NCBI RefSeq assembly: GCF_007431345.1 | Contig: NZ_CP041730.1 | Coordinates: 3,720,001 to 3,784,000, forward strand | Direction: 5' to 3' | Length of the DNA: 64,000 nucleotides | Source: Chitinimonas arctica | Lineage (GTDB): Bacteria; Pseudomonadota; Gammaproteobacteria; Burkholderiales; Chitinimonadaceae | Shown: in pieces, positions 23,853 through 32,314 of the stretch | How positions within the stretch are numbered: the stretch's first letter is position 1 | Layout: each line of letters begins with the position of its first letter | Translations under genes and position numbers: made by a program | Notes under the pieces: generated by a model | The model's database searches: none | Told to the model about the DNA's origin: nothing | The model's input: only the letters and a program-made list of their open reading frames with translations

Positions 23853-24374
23853 TCAGGTCGGCAAGTCCTCTCCAGGCTCCAGCACCGCCAGCAGTTTTGC
23901 CAGGTTCTCATCCAGGGCGCGTAGCGCTTCCGCTCCCAGCGGCGCCAGGATACGCCACTCGTTTTCCACATGCGCGGCAACCGCGCGATCGATCAATTCC
24001 AGGCCCTTATCCGTCAGTTGCACCAGCATGCTGCGCGCATCGTCGCTGTTCTGCACCCGCAGCACCCAGTCGCATGCCTCCAGCCGCTTCAGCCTATGGG
24101 TCATGGTGCCCGAGGTAATCATCAGCGTGGAGAACAGGGCGGTGGGGCTTAGCCGGTAGGGCGCGCCGGATCGTCTTAGCGTTGCCAGGACATCGAACTC
24201 CCAACTGGTCAATCCGAAGGCCGCGAAGGTTTCATCCAGCCTGATCTGCAGCAAGGCCGAGCAGCGCCTGGCGCGGCCGATCGGCCCCATCGGGGTGACA
24301 TCCAGGTCGGGCCGCTCGCGATGCCATTGGTTCAGGATGGCATCCACCGCATCCATTGGCCGTTCTGTATTCAT
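23853..24374 (-). CDS. MarR-family transcriptional regulator
   Basis: A 173-residue MarR protein (ATG at 24374 with GGGAG upstream; 10 codons shorter than the open frame). The winged helix spans about residues 55-125: GLTSWEFDVLATLRRSG, LSPTALFSTLMITSGTMTHR, LKRLEACDWVLRVQNSDDAR. It is divergent from an EamA transporter gene; the 73-base gap contains a perfect TCTTGA-GT-TCAAGA palindrome, so it probably represses that transporter and itself. Confidence 0.9.
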   Translation of the reverse strand: MNTERPMDAVDAILNQWHRERPDLDVTPMGPIGRARRCSALLQIRLDETFAAFGLTSWEFDVLATLRRSGAPYRLSPTALFSTLMITSGTMTHRLKRLEACDWVLRVQNSDDARSMLVQLTDKGLELIDRAVAAHVENEWRILAPLGAEALRALDENLAKLLAVLEPGEDLPT

Positions 24375-24392
24375 TCCTGCTACTCCCACTTG

Positions 24393-24440
24393 TCTTGAGT
24401 TCAAGATTGTATGCTAAGATGAATTACCTTGAATTGAAGA
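24393..24440. promoter_or_regulatory. MarR-type operator pair
   Basis: TCTTGAGTTCAAGA (24393-24406) is a perfect 14-base palindrome. CCTTGAATTGAAGA (24427-24440) matches it at 11 of 14 positions, 34 bases downstream and 8 bases before the transporter ATG. Both lie in the MarR-EamA divergent gap. Confidence 0.65.
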
Positions 24441-24447
24441 TAAATCC

Positions 24448-25320
24448 ATGACCGCCATGCAAAGCCGCAATCCTTGGCTAGATACCCTGTTTACCGCCCT
24501 GGCGCCCGTCATCTGGGGCACCACCTATATCGTCACCACCAACTTGCTGCCGCCTGATCGTCCGTTTACGGCGGCCTTGCTGCGCACCCTGCCGGCCGGC
24601 CTGTTACTGGCGCTATATTGCCGCACGCTCCCCGCGCGGCACGAATGGGGTCGTCTGATCGCACTCTCGGCGCTGAATATCGGCTTCTTCCAGGCCTTGT
24701 TGTTCGTGGCGGCCTACCGTCTGCCTGGTGGGCTGGCCGCCGTGGTGGGCGCCATCCAGCCGCTCCTGGTCATGGGCATGGCGTGGGCCATGGACAGCCG
24801 CCGCCCACCCCGGCTGGCTGCCTGGGCCGGTGTGATGGGCATCGTCGGGATGGCCGCCTTACTGCTTTCGCCCGGCTCGGCATGGGATCCCGTGGGCATC
24901 GCCGCTGCGCTGGCCGGCGCCGCCTGCATGGCCGCCGGGACCTTCCTGGCCCGGCGCTGGCAGCCGAAGGTGCCCTTGCTGGCCTTTACCGGCTGGCAGT
25001 TGCTGGCCGGTGGGCTGATGCTGGTCCCGGTCGCCTTGATCGTTGACCCGCCTTTGCCGGCCTTGAGCCTGGTCCACGTGCTTGGCTATGCCTATCTCTC
25101 CCTGTTTGGCGCGCTGCTGGCCTATGCCTTGTGGTTTCGCGGCATCGCCAGGCTATCGCCGGTGGCGGTCTCCTCCCTGGGCCTGCTCAGCCCGTTGACG
25201 GCGGTAACCCTTGGCTGGGCGCTACTGGGACAGTCCATGACCGGCGTCTCGCTGCTGGGCCTGCTTATCGTCATCGGCAGCATCCTGGCCGTGCAAAAAG
25301 CCAGCCGCCCCGCTAGTTAA
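24448..25320 (+). CDS. EamA-family (DMT) transporter
   Basis: The 290-residue protein consists of ten predicted membrane helices in two EamA repeats, with the family start PVIWGTTYIVTTNLLPPDRP and the second-repeat start LAGAACMAAGTFLARRW. These permeases usually export amino acids or metabolites across the inner membrane. It is under a divergent MarR gene with a palindromic operator and is followed after 38 bases by a nitroreductase gene, suggesting a small detoxification unit. Confidence 0.92.
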   Translation: MTAMQSRNPWLDTLFTALAPVIWGTTYIVTTNLLPPDRPFTAALLRTLPAGLLLALYCRTLPARHEWGRLIALSALNIGFFQALLFVAAYRLPGGLAAVVGAIQPLLVMGMAWAMDSRRPPRLAAWAGVMGIVGMAALLLSPGSAWDPVGIAAALAGAACMAAGTFLARRWQPKVPLLAFTGWQLLAGGLMLVPVALIVDPPLPALSLVHVLGYAYLSLFGALLAYALWFRGIARLSPVAVSSLGLLSPLTAVTLGWALLGQSMTGVSLLGLLIVIGSILAVQKASRPAS

Positions 25321-25358
25321 TCCGCTTTCAACTCCCTTCCCACCGGAAAGCCTACACC

Positions 25359-25979
25359 ATGCACAATCCTATCAAGTCCCTGATCGAATCGCGTGTCTCG
25401 ACAAACTACTACGACAGCGACCGGCAACTATCCGACGAACAGATCGAAGAATTGGTCCAACTGGCCACCCGCGCCCCGACGGCCTACAACTTCCAGAACT
25501 GGAAATTCATCGCGGTCCGCTCGCCCGAGGCCAAGCAACGTCTCGCGGCAGCCTCTTTCGGCCAGCGCAAGGTAGTGGATGCGGCGGTCACCTTTATCAT
25601 CTGCGGTACCCTGGCGGCACACGAGCAATTGCCATCGGTGCTGCTGCCCTCGGTGAGCGCCGGCATCATCACGCCATCGACCTTCGATACCTGGATCGGC
25701 ATGGCCCAGCGCTCGCATATCGATAATCCGGTCTTGCAGCGCGACGAAGCCATCCGCTCCGCTTCCCTGGCGGCAATGACGCTGATCCTGGCCGCCCAGG
25801 GCATGGGCCTGGCCACCTGCGCGATGAGCGGCTTCGACGCGGAGGCATTGAAGCGGGATTTCACCCTGGCAGCCAACGACCTGCCGGTCATCATGGTGAC
25901 GGTGGGCTATACGGCGGAGACCGGGAACTGGCCGCAGAAGCCGCGGCGGGCGGTGCGGGAAGTGATGGAACTGGCTTGA
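25359..25979 (+). CDS. nitroreductase family protein
   Basis: A 206-residue FMN-dependent oxidoreductase: N-terminal IESRVSTNYYD with the FMN-phosphate Arg, ATRAPTAYNFQNWKFIAV, the dimer-interface QGMGLATCAMSGFD and the C-terminal GYTAE motif. It reduces nitro or quinone compounds with NAD(P)H. It lies 38 bases after the transporter gene and is probably co-transcribed with it. Substrate unknown. Confidence 0.9.
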   Translation: MHNPIKSLIESRVSTNYYDSDRQLSDEQIEELVQLATRAPTAYNFQNWKFIAVRSPEAKQRLAAASFGQRKVVDAAVTFIICGTLAAHEQLPSVLLPSVSAGIITPSTFDTWIGMAQRSHIDNPVLQRDEAIRSASLAAMTLILAAQGMGLATCAMSGFDAEALKRDFTLAANDLPVIMVTVGYTAETGNWPQKPRRAVREVMELA

Positions 25980-25998
25980 GCCGCAGGGTAGGGGCCGT

Positions 25999-26964
25999 CT
26001 ATCGATAGTGCGCCAGGACGGCCTGGGCCTCATGCACCAAGGCGCGGCGCAGCGACGCCGGCGCGAGTACCTCGACCTCGGCACCCAGGCGCAGTAACTG
26101 GCGCGCCGAGTATTCGGGCGTTTCGATCGGCATCTCGGCCTCGATCCAGCCTTCACGCGCGCATGGCCGGCTACTGGCCTGGACTTGCTCGGCCGCCAAC
26201 GGACTGACCGCGCGCAGGATGCGGCAGCCTTCTTCCGACAGCCTGACGGTAGCCATTTCCTTCAGCAGCCGGCGTTCGAATGCCGCGACGGCGGCGGGCC
26301 AATGCGTGGCCAACTCGAAATCGTTTGGGCGCTGGAAGTGGGTGTCCAATACCTCAAGCGAGCGGATGCTCGAAACACGATAGCTGTACGGGCGCTTACC
26401 GCCACTACTCGCAACCAGATACCAAAGGCCGCCCTTTAGTACCAGGCCCAGCGGCGCCAACTCGCGCGGGGCGTGGTTCTGCCAGCTCTCGTAATCGATG
26501 CGGATGCGGTGCTCGCGCCAGACTGCTTTCGCCAATTCGGGCAGGCAATCGGGTGCCTCGGCACGGTGGTACCAGGGCAGCGGGTCGATATGGAAGCGCC
26601 GTGCGATACGCAGGACGCCTTCGCCTGCCTCCGCCGGCAGGCTGGCCATCAGCTTGAATTGCGCCGCCGCTGCCTCGACCCCCACGCCCAGGTCATGGGC
26701 CACGGTGGCAATGCCGGCCAGCGGCAAGCTTTCGGCTTCGCCAGGCGTCAAACCGGTCAAACGGGTGCGATAGCCCTTGTGCAGGGTAATGCCGCCTTGC
26801 CGTCCACGCTCGGCATAGACCGGCACACCGCTGGCGCTGAGCGCATCCACGTCGCGGTAGATGGTCCGGACCGATACCTCGAATTCGCGCGCCAGTACCG
26901 TGGCCGACAGGCGGCCACGCCATTGCAGCAACATCAGGATGGAAAGCAGGCGGCTGGATCGCAT
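25999..26964 (-). CDS. YafY-type HTH/WYL transcriptional regulator
   Basis: The 321-residue protein begins MRSSRLLSILMLLQWRGRLS (ATG at 26964; 29 codons of extra open frame upstream are unlikely to be used), the DeoR-like HTH of the family, with FEVSVRTIYRDVDALSASGV as recognition region. The WYL domain (about residues 140-220, here PLGLVLKGGLWYLVA) and a C-terminal WCX-like part follow. Regulators of this group bind nucleic-acid or nucleotide ligands and often control stress or phage-response genes. Convergent with the nitroreductase gene. Confidence 0.9.
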   Translation of the reverse strand: MRSSRLLSILMLLQWRGRLSATVLAREFEVSVRTIYRDVDALSASGVPVYAERGRQGGITLHKGYRTRLTGLTPGEAESLPLAGIATVAHDLGVGVEAAAAQFKLMASLPAEAGEGVLRIARRFHIDPLPWYHRAEAPDCLPELAKAVWREHRIRIDYESWQNHAPRELAPLGLVLKGGLWYLVASSGGKRPYSYRVSSIRSLEVLDTHFQRPNDFELATHWPAAVAAFERRLLKEMATVRLSEEGCRILRAVSPLAAEQVQASSRPCAREGWIEAEMPIETPEYSARQLLRLGAEVEVLAPASLRRALVHEAQAVLAHYR

Positions 26965-27124
26965 GGCGGTGGTGTGTGAATACGGCGAATCATACCTGCC
27001 ACTCCTTGTCAGGTATTGAAGCGTAGCATCTCTTCCAGTCCGATACGCCATTGCGGCGTCGGCATGCCAAGCGATGCGCGGCTATTGCGCGCGCCCCTCA
27101 CTGACCGAACAAAGGGATATCCAG

Positions 27125-27700
27125 ATGGACGAAACTCGCCGAAACCTGATCCTGGCCGCTGGCGCCGCGGCCATATTGCCTACCGCCGCGTTGGCGGCCG
27201 ACGGCCCCGCGTTGGATACGGTACCGCCCTTGCCCAGGCAGCCCACCCCGGGCAAGCCCGGCGACTTCGACTTCCTGGCCGGCGAATGGAAAATCCGCCA
27301 TTGGCGGCTGCCGGCCGGCGCGACCGAGTGGGACCGCTTCGAGGGAGAGGCCACCTGTTGGACGATTCTGGGTGGCGTGGGCAGTGTCGAAGAATTGCGC
27401 ATCCCGGCCCGCAACTTCAGTGGCATGGGCTTGCGCCTGCTCGATGTCGAAAAGAAGCAGTGGTCCGATTTCTGGGTCAATGGCCGCAGCGGGGTGCTGG
27501 CGCCACCGGGCCTGACCGGCAGCTTCGAAAATGGCGTGGGCCTGTTCTGGGCCGAGGAAGAGGAGGCGGGCCGCAAGACCATCTCGCTGGGCATCTGGGA
27601 TCGCATCACCCCCCGAGGATGCCGCTGGCGCCAGGCGGTATCGGAGGATGGCGGACGTACCTGGGCACACAACTGGGTGATGGAATGGCGGCGGGCTTGA
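27125..27700 (+). CDS. exported protein of unknown function
   Basis: The 191-residue product (ATG at 27125 with AAGGGA upstream) has a signal sequence with an RR pair (DETRRNLILAAGAAAILPTA), so Tat or Sec export is possible. The mature domain starts at GDFDFLAGEWKIRHW, a lipocalin-like/DUF1579-type beginning (F-D-FL-G-W), and is rich in Trp and beta-strand. It may bind a small hydrophobic ligand in the periplasm; function not known. Confidence 0.75.
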   Translation: MDETRRNLILAAGAAAILPTAALAADGPALDTVPPLPRQPTPGKPGDFDFLAGEWKIRHWRLPAGATEWDRFEGEATCWTILGGVGSVEELRIPARNFSGMGLRLLDVEKKQWSDFWVNGRSGVLAPPGLTGSFENGVGLFWAEEEEAGRKTISLGIWDRITPRGCRWRQAVSEDGGRTWAHNWVMEWRRA

Positions 27701-27718
27701 TGGGCGTCCTGTAAATTC

Positions 27719-27748
27719 GAAAGGGCGAAGGAGTCTTTTTGCCCTTTC
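27719..27748. terminator. hairpin between convergent genes
   Basis: GAAAGGGC (27719-27726) and GCCCTTTC (27741-27748) form an 8-base-pair stem with a 14-base loop containing five T. It could end the transcript of the exported protein gene or of RidA. Confidence 0.45.
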
Positions 27749-27769
27749 AAGTTCCCATGCCGTCTTCGC

Positions 27770-28183
27770 TTAGCTGGCAGAGAGAGTGGCCGAAGCAGGC
27801 AACTTCGCGATCACCTTGATCTCGAACTGGTAGCCGTAGAGCCACGTCACGCCAACACCTGTCAGTGTCGGGTGCGGCGCATCGCCCCAATAGTCCGGGA
27901 ATATCTTCCAGATCGGCTCGAAATTCCGGGCAGGATCAACGATGAACACCGTCACGTCGACCACATCCTCGAACGTGCAGCCGGCGGCCGACAGGATCGC
28001 ATTCAGATTGTTGAACGCCAGCCTGACCTGGGCCTCCAGCTCGGGCTCGGGCGAACCATCCGGCCGGCTGCCGACCTGTCCCGAGACAAAGAGGAAGCCA
28101 TTGGCGCGGACAGCGGGCGAGTAGCGATTTCGCTCATATAGCGCTTGGCGCTCGGTGGGAAAGACAACGTCACGTGCGGACAT
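27770..28183 (-). CDS. RidA family (YjgF/YER057c) protein
   Basis: A 137-residue RidA-fold protein: YSPAVRANGFLFVSGQVG, the QVRLAFNNLNAILSAAG helix, and VDVTVFIVDPARNFEPIW. Canonical RidA uses a conserved Arg near the C-terminus (about 105) in a C-x-R-x-x-E type region to deaminate reactive enamines; here the equivalent segment is PTLTGVGVTWLYGYQFEIK, which lacks the Arg, so a different activity is likely. Divergent from a LysR gene with a perfect palindrome between. Confidence 0.88.
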   Translation of the reverse strand: MSARDVVFPTERQALYERNRYSPAVRANGFLFVSGQVGSRPDGSPEPELEAQVRLAFNNLNAILSAAGCTFEDVVDVTVFIVDPARNFEPIWKIFPDYWGDAPHPTLTGVGVTWLYGYQFEIKVIAKLPASATLSAS

Positions 28184-28309
28184 GGATCGACTCCTTGGAT
28201 TTCATTGCGGCGCTGGTGAACTGCGTTGGCCGTGGATAACGCCACCGGTGTGGCGCGATAGGGAAATTCTAAGAAATCGGTCTATGCGGATAAACACGAA
28301 TAACGCACA

Positions 28310-28338
28310 ATGATTGTTTGCAAAAAGCAAACAATCAT
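28310..28338. promoter_or_regulatory. perfect palindrome, probable LysR operator
   Basis: ATGATTGTTTGC (28310-28321) and GCAAACAATCAT (28327-28338) are exact 12-base inverted repeats around AAAAA. The site ends 18 bases before the LysR ATG in the RidA-LysR divergent gap. Confidence 0.7.
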
Positions 28339-28356
28339 CGACATCAGGGATAGCGG

Positions 28357-29283
28357 ATGGATCGTTTCGATGCCTTGCAGGCATTTGCCCGCGTGGTGGA
28401 GGCGGGGAGCTTTACCAAGGCAGCGCAGACGCTCCATATAAGCAAGACCACCGTGTCTCTGCTGATCCAGCAGTTGGAAGCGCGCCTGCGCGTCAAATTG
28501 CTGAATCGCACCACCCGCAAGGTCCAGGTGACAGCCGACGGTGCTATCTATTACGCGCGTGTCGTGCGCCTGCTTGCCGATCTTGAGGAGGCCGATACCA
28601 GTCTATTGCGCGCATCGGCCTCGCCCAAGGGGCGCTTGCGAGTAGATATTCCCAGCCCGTTCGCCTCGATGATTTTGGTGCCCGCATTGCCGGCCTTCCA
28701 CGCGCGCTACCCCGATATCCAGCTCGACCTGGGCGTCAGCGACCGGATGGTGGATCTCATTGCCGACAATGTGGATTGTGTACTGCGTGGCGGGGAACTC
28801 ACCGACTCGACGCTGGTAGCCCGTCGCGTGGGTGAACTGCGGTTTGGCGCCTATGCGGCGCCGAGCTATCTGGCGCGAGCCGGGATGCCTGTGCATCCGC
28901 GAGAGCTGGAAGACACGCACCATCGCATTGTCGGCTTCCTCCGCGCCAGCACCGGCAAGGTCGCGCCGCTCGCCATGTGGCGCGATGCCGAGCGCATCGA
29001 GGTGCGGGGCCGCTACGTCGTCGCGCTCGACGATGGCAATGCTTATCTCGCGGCCGGCTTGGCCGGGATGGGTATGCTTTGCTTGCCGCAATATATGGCC
29101 GCGGAGCGCGTGGCGAAGGGCGAATTGGTGCCGCTGTTCGACGGCTGGTGCTTCGAATCGATGCCGATGCACCTGGTATTCCCGCCTAATCGGCATGTCA
29201 GCGCGAGATTGCGGGTGTTCATCGACTGGGTGGATCAACTGATGGCGCAATATGCGCCGATTACGGACGCACGAGATACTTGA
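28357..29283 (+). CDS. LysR-family transcriptional regulator
   Basis: A 308-residue LysR protein: N-terminal winged HTH (MDRFDALQAFARVVEAGSFT, KAAQTLHISKTTVSLLIQQL) and a periplasmic-binding-like effector domain with the PSPFASMILVPALPAFHARY segment typical of the CrgA/DmlR group. It is divergent from the RidA-family gene and may control it through the palindrome at 28310-28338. Ligand unknown. Confidence 0.92.
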   Translation: MDRFDALQAFARVVEAGSFTKAAQTLHISKTTVSLLIQQLEARLRVKLLNRTTRKVQVTADGAIYYARVVRLLADLEEADTSLLRASASPKGRLRVDIPSPFASMILVPALPAFHARYPDIQLDLGVSDRMVDLIADNVDCVLRGGELTDSTLVARRVGELRFGAYAAPSYLARAGMPVHPRELEDTHHRIVGFLRASTGKVAPLAMWRDAERIEVRGRYVVALDDGNAYLAAGLAGMGMLCLPQYMAAERVAKGELVPLFDGWCFESMPMHLVFPPNRHVSARLRVFIDWVDQLMAQYAPITDARDT

Positions 29284-29318
29284 AGGTGCTATCCCCGAAA
29301 CTTCGTCAGCGGCCAGTG

Positions 29319-29495
29319 TCAGCTTTGCCGGCCGTTTTCGCTCTGCGCCACTTGCGTGGCCGTATGCTTGGCGAGCGAAGGCTGTTCGGCATGGCCCGGC
29401 GTTTTCAGTGCGCCGAGCAAGGCGCCGGCGAACAAGACGGCAACGCCGAGCAGCAGGGTGGTTTCGAACAGGGTGTTGATTTGATCGCGTTGCAT
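29319..29495 (-). CDS. small single-span membrane protein
   Basis: A 58-codon gene with a clear ribosome site (GGGAG, 8 bases before the ATG at 29495). The product has a short polar N-terminus (MQRDQINTLFET), one hydrophobic helix (TLLLGVAVLFAGALLGAL) and a polar tail. It fills the otherwise empty 370-base gap between the LysR and hydrolase genes. No family recognised; the membrane span and ribosome site support it being real. Confidence 0.6.
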   Translation of the reverse strand: MQRDQINTLFETTLLLGVAVLFAGALLGALKTPGHAEQPSLAKHTATQVAQSENGRQS

Positions 29496-29656
29496 GGTGT
29501 GGCTCCCGTGAGGTTGTCTGGCTGGGCGGTGTCGACCGCTTGGTATGGATGCATCTTCGGCAATTGCTTGTCTGCTCGCGATGGCAATGGGACCAAACGT
29601 CGACTAGGTGCCGCAAAATGCGGCGGGGAGCGATGAATCACGGGGCGAGGGGATAA

Positions 29657-30370
29657 GTGGCTGAAAGAATGAAGCTTGTACTGCTGCCGGGTATGGATGG
29701 CACGGGCACCTTGTACGAGGGCTTCCGGGAGGCAATCGCTCCTTTCTTTGCATTGGACGTCATCCGCTATCCCTTGGACGAGATGCTCGGCTATGCAGAG
29801 CTTGCGCAATGGGTGCAGAACCAGCTGCCAAGCAATGAGCCTTTCATTCTGTTGGGCGAATCGTTTTCCGGGCCGATTGCGATTGGACTGGCGGCGCAGC
29901 GCTTGCCGGGCCTGTGTGGGGTGGTGTTGTGCTGCACCTTCGCCAAATTGCCGACTGCAATTCCATCCCCGCTTCGATGGGTGTCGAGGGCGATATCGCC
30001 AGCCTTGGCGCCGCGCTGGGCGGTCAATGTGCTGATGCTCGGACGCTACGCTTCACCTCGGCAGGCCACGCAGCTTCATCGGGCACTTTCCCTGGTGAAA
30101 CCAGCCGTACTGCGGCATCGCGTACAAGCAGTGATGAGCGTGGATGCTTGCGAGACGGCAAATCACATCGCGGTGCCCGTGCTATACCTGCAAGCGACAG
30201 GCGACCGTGTGATTGCACGGGCAGCCGAGCGGCTATTGCGCGCGACCTTGCCTTCGATGTCCACCGCCAGGATCGCGGCGCCGCACCTGCTGCTGCAGTC
30301 CAATCCAGGTGATGCCGCGACCGCCATCGGTGCGTGGGCCGCCACCCACTCGATCCAATCAAACGGCTAA
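29657..30370 (+). CDS. alpha/beta hydrolase
   Basis: A 237-residue alpha/beta-hydrolase: oxyanion region LLPGMDGTGTLYEGF, nucleophile elbow LLGESFSGP with Ser69, and likely C-terminal acid and His in LYLQATGDRVIA and AAPHLLLQSNP. The GTG at 29657 has GAGGGG just upstream; an ATG at 29669 gives MKLVLLPGMDG and is also plausible. It is convergent with the acyltransferase gene, stop codons overlapping (CTAA). The last 30 or so bases recur beside the second acyltransferase copy at 47736. Confidence 0.85.
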   Translation: MAERMKLVLLPGMDGTGTLYEGFREAIAPFFALDVIRYPLDEMLGYAELAQWVQNQLPSNEPFILLGESFSGPIAIGLAAQRLPGLCGVVLCCTFAKLPTAIPSPLRWVSRAISPALAPRWAVNVLMLGRYASPRQATQLHRALSLVKPAVLRHRVQAVMSVDACETANHIAVPVLYLQATGDRVIARAAERLLRATLPSMSTARIAAPHLLLQSNPGDAATAIGAWAATHSIQSNG

Positions 30371-31730
30371 GCGTAAGCCAAGCGCGGGCGAGGAGCGGGT
30401 TTTGCCTGCCGGACTCTTTTCCTGTAGGCCTCCAGCGGTTTGTCGACGGCAAAATAGATAACGATGGCCAAGGCCAAGGTCATTGCCAGCGACAAAACCG
30501 TTTTGTCCAAGGAGCCCTTGTAGTAGCGTAAGACTACGGAAAAAACGAGTTGATGCCCGAGATAGACCGGGAACGCGAGCTGTCCGATAAAGGTGTCGAG
30601 CTTGCTGTTCTTTGTCAGCTTGAACAGGAAGGGCGTGCATACGCACACAAGGATATAGAAGACCCAGCACTCCCATTGGTCCAGGTCGAGGTATCGCCAG
30701 AATGGCTCGTAGGCGATGAACCCGAACAAGGCGACCGCTGCGAGCGGTTCACCCAGCTTCATCCTCGCGGCATCCTTCACCTGCTCGTGCAAGCGATAGA
30801 CAAGCACCCCCATCAAGAAGAACACGAGATCGGAGGGGAAAAAGAAGTAGCGCCACGGGACAACGGCTACGCCGAAGTGGTAGAGCGTGAGACGGAGCAT
30901 GCCGCTTGCCAATGCGAGCAGGGCAATAAAGCGGATCGACCGTGTAACGATAAAGGGTGCGAGGATATAGAAATAGACCTCCACGCTCAGCGACCATATC
31001 GGTCCGAGGACCAGATTCCAATTGCTGAGGTCCTTGAACGGGATAAGCTCGGCACCCAAAAAGAACACATTGCTGAATATGGCGAGCGGCGTCAGCCATG
31101 CCTTCCCCGGCGCCGAGTCGAGCAGCATAAAGGAAGGCGTGTTGCTCACGATGAAAAAGAGTAGGTATAAGGCCAAAATTACCCAGTTTGTCGGGTAAAG
31201 CCTGAGTGCTCGATTAAAATAGAACCGTTTTGTTCCGTCTTCCAGTTTTGAATATTTCTGGCAAATAACCATCGCCATGTAATAGCCGGAGAGAATGAAG
31301 AAGGCAAATACTGCATGGCCCGACCATACGAATATATTTAAGCTCTCGCGTGTCAATGTCGTTGTTGCGCCGTTCATCCCGGACGCTGTTCCAAATACAC
31401 TCGTTGCATGCGCCAGAAAGACCGATAGCGCCAGAATCATTCGAAATAAACCCACGTTCCGTCCTGTATATGAGTTTCTGCCAAACGGCAGCGAACCGCC
31501 TACGGGGCATTGGGGGGGTAATGGATTCCTGGCGTCCGCGGAGATCGCCAGGGCAGCGATTTGCCGCGAGATTAAAATACCGGTCAAGCAGATGGCAGAA
31601 GCCCCCGGGCCTTCTGGAAGCCAATAGGGGTACACGTGTTCCTGTAGATGGCGAGGGCGCCCTGCTGTTCCTAGATGCGGTCCGAATATTATGTCGATGT
31701 AATGGCTATATTTCTATCGTAAAAATACTA
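30325..31730. repeat. segmental duplication, copy A
   Basis: From CATCGGTG (30325) through the acyltransferase gene into its upstream region (to about 31640, weaker to 31730), this block matches 47736-49050 in the same orientation. The hydrolase-tail part matches at 29 of 30 bases. Copy A has an extra segment of about 84 bases (roughly 31485-31570) upstream of the acyltransferase that copy B lacks. Confidence 0.8.
30367..31455 (-). CDS. acyltransferase 3 family membrane protein, copy A
   Basis: The 362-residue protein is an integral-membrane acyltransferase of the OafA/NodX type with about ten helices. The N-terminal helix holds FRMILALSVFLAHATSVFG (the family's catalytic-region His), followed by FVWSGHAVFAFFILSGYYMA and RFYFNRALRLYP, the family RxxR-like motif. 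Such enzymes O-acylate sugars of surface or periplasmic glycans. The GTG start (31455) with AGGA upstream is conserved in the second copy, although the frame is open 60 codons further. It is about 90% identical to the protein at 47777-48865. A glycan target such as the cyclic glucan made by the nearby ndvB gene is a possibility, not shown. Confidence 0.9.
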   Translation of the reverse strand: MGLFRMILALSVFLAHATSVFGTASGMNGATTTLTRESLNIFVWSGHAVFAFFILSGYYMAMVICQKYSKLEDGTKRFYFNRALRLYPTNWVILALYLLFFIVSNTPSFMLLDSAPGKAWLTPLAIFSNVFFLGAELIPFKDLSNWNLVLGPIWSLSVEVYFYILAPFIVTRSIRFIALLALASGMLRLTLYHFGVAVVPWRYFFFPSDLVFFLMGVLVYRLHEQVKDAARMKLGEPLAAVALFGFIAYEPFWRYLDLDQWECWVFYILVCVCTPFLFKLTKNSKLDTFIGQLAFPVYLGHQLVFSVVLRYYKGSLDKTVLSLAMTLALAIVIYFAVDKPLEAYRKRVRQAKPAPRPRLAYA

Positions 31731-31954
31731 ATACTATAGGAAAAGCACTTAAATCCCTGTCGTCTGTATTTGGATGCTGGAATACATTCAGCCCGCTGCA
31801 ATTCCGGAAATCCTTGGTGGTGTGCGGGACGCTTTTATCAGCAGCGATAAGCTCGCTAGCGCACAGACCGGCTGTGGGTTCCGGGCCATGGTGGATCCAT
31901 CGATCCCGGCATCCCGCAATCTTGCGGGCCACGGGCTTTTAGTCAGAGGCCATC
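31456..31954. other. intergenic region
   Basis: About 500 bases between the acyltransferase copy A and the next small gene. The first 275 bases belong to the duplicated block; the remainder, AT-rich around 31690-31750, shows no gene or strong hairpin. Confidence 0.4.
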
Positions 31955-32227
31955 ATGAACAAGTCAGGCAAGCAGAGCACATTTCTCCGCACCCATAAGC
32001 CAGCCGCCAAGCACCACGACACGACTGCCGTCCATGCGGCAAAAAACACCGCCCCCAAACCCGCAGCCCCGGTCTTTGCCGGACATGCCATGCCTAAGGA
32101 CGCCATCAAGGCGCCGTTTACAGTTGTGCCACCCAAGACCGCCGAGCACGGCACGCAGACCGCTACCGGTAGCAATGACACCCCGGTCAAACAAACGCCG
32201 CCCCCGCTTCCCCCGTCAACGGAGTAG
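31955..32227 (+). CDS. small low-complexity protein
   Basis: A 90-residue protein rich in Lys, Pro, Thr and Ala (KPAAKHHDTT, PKPAAPVFAG, PPPLPPSTE) without a signal peptide or membrane segment; it is probably disordered. AGAGG lies 6 bases before the ATG. It precedes a run of envelope-stress type genes. Function unknown. Confidence 0.5.
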   Translation: MNKSGKQSTFLRTHKPAAKHHDTTAVHAAKNTAPKPAAPVFAGHAMPKDAIKAPFTVVPPKTAEHGTQTATGSNDTPVKQTPPPLPPSTE

Positions 32228-32314
32228 GCCGGTAAGCAGAATAATCGACGCTACCTGGTCTAGGCATGGCGATGGCGCCACGCCGGTAACCGCTGGCGGT
32301 CAAGGAGAAATAGC

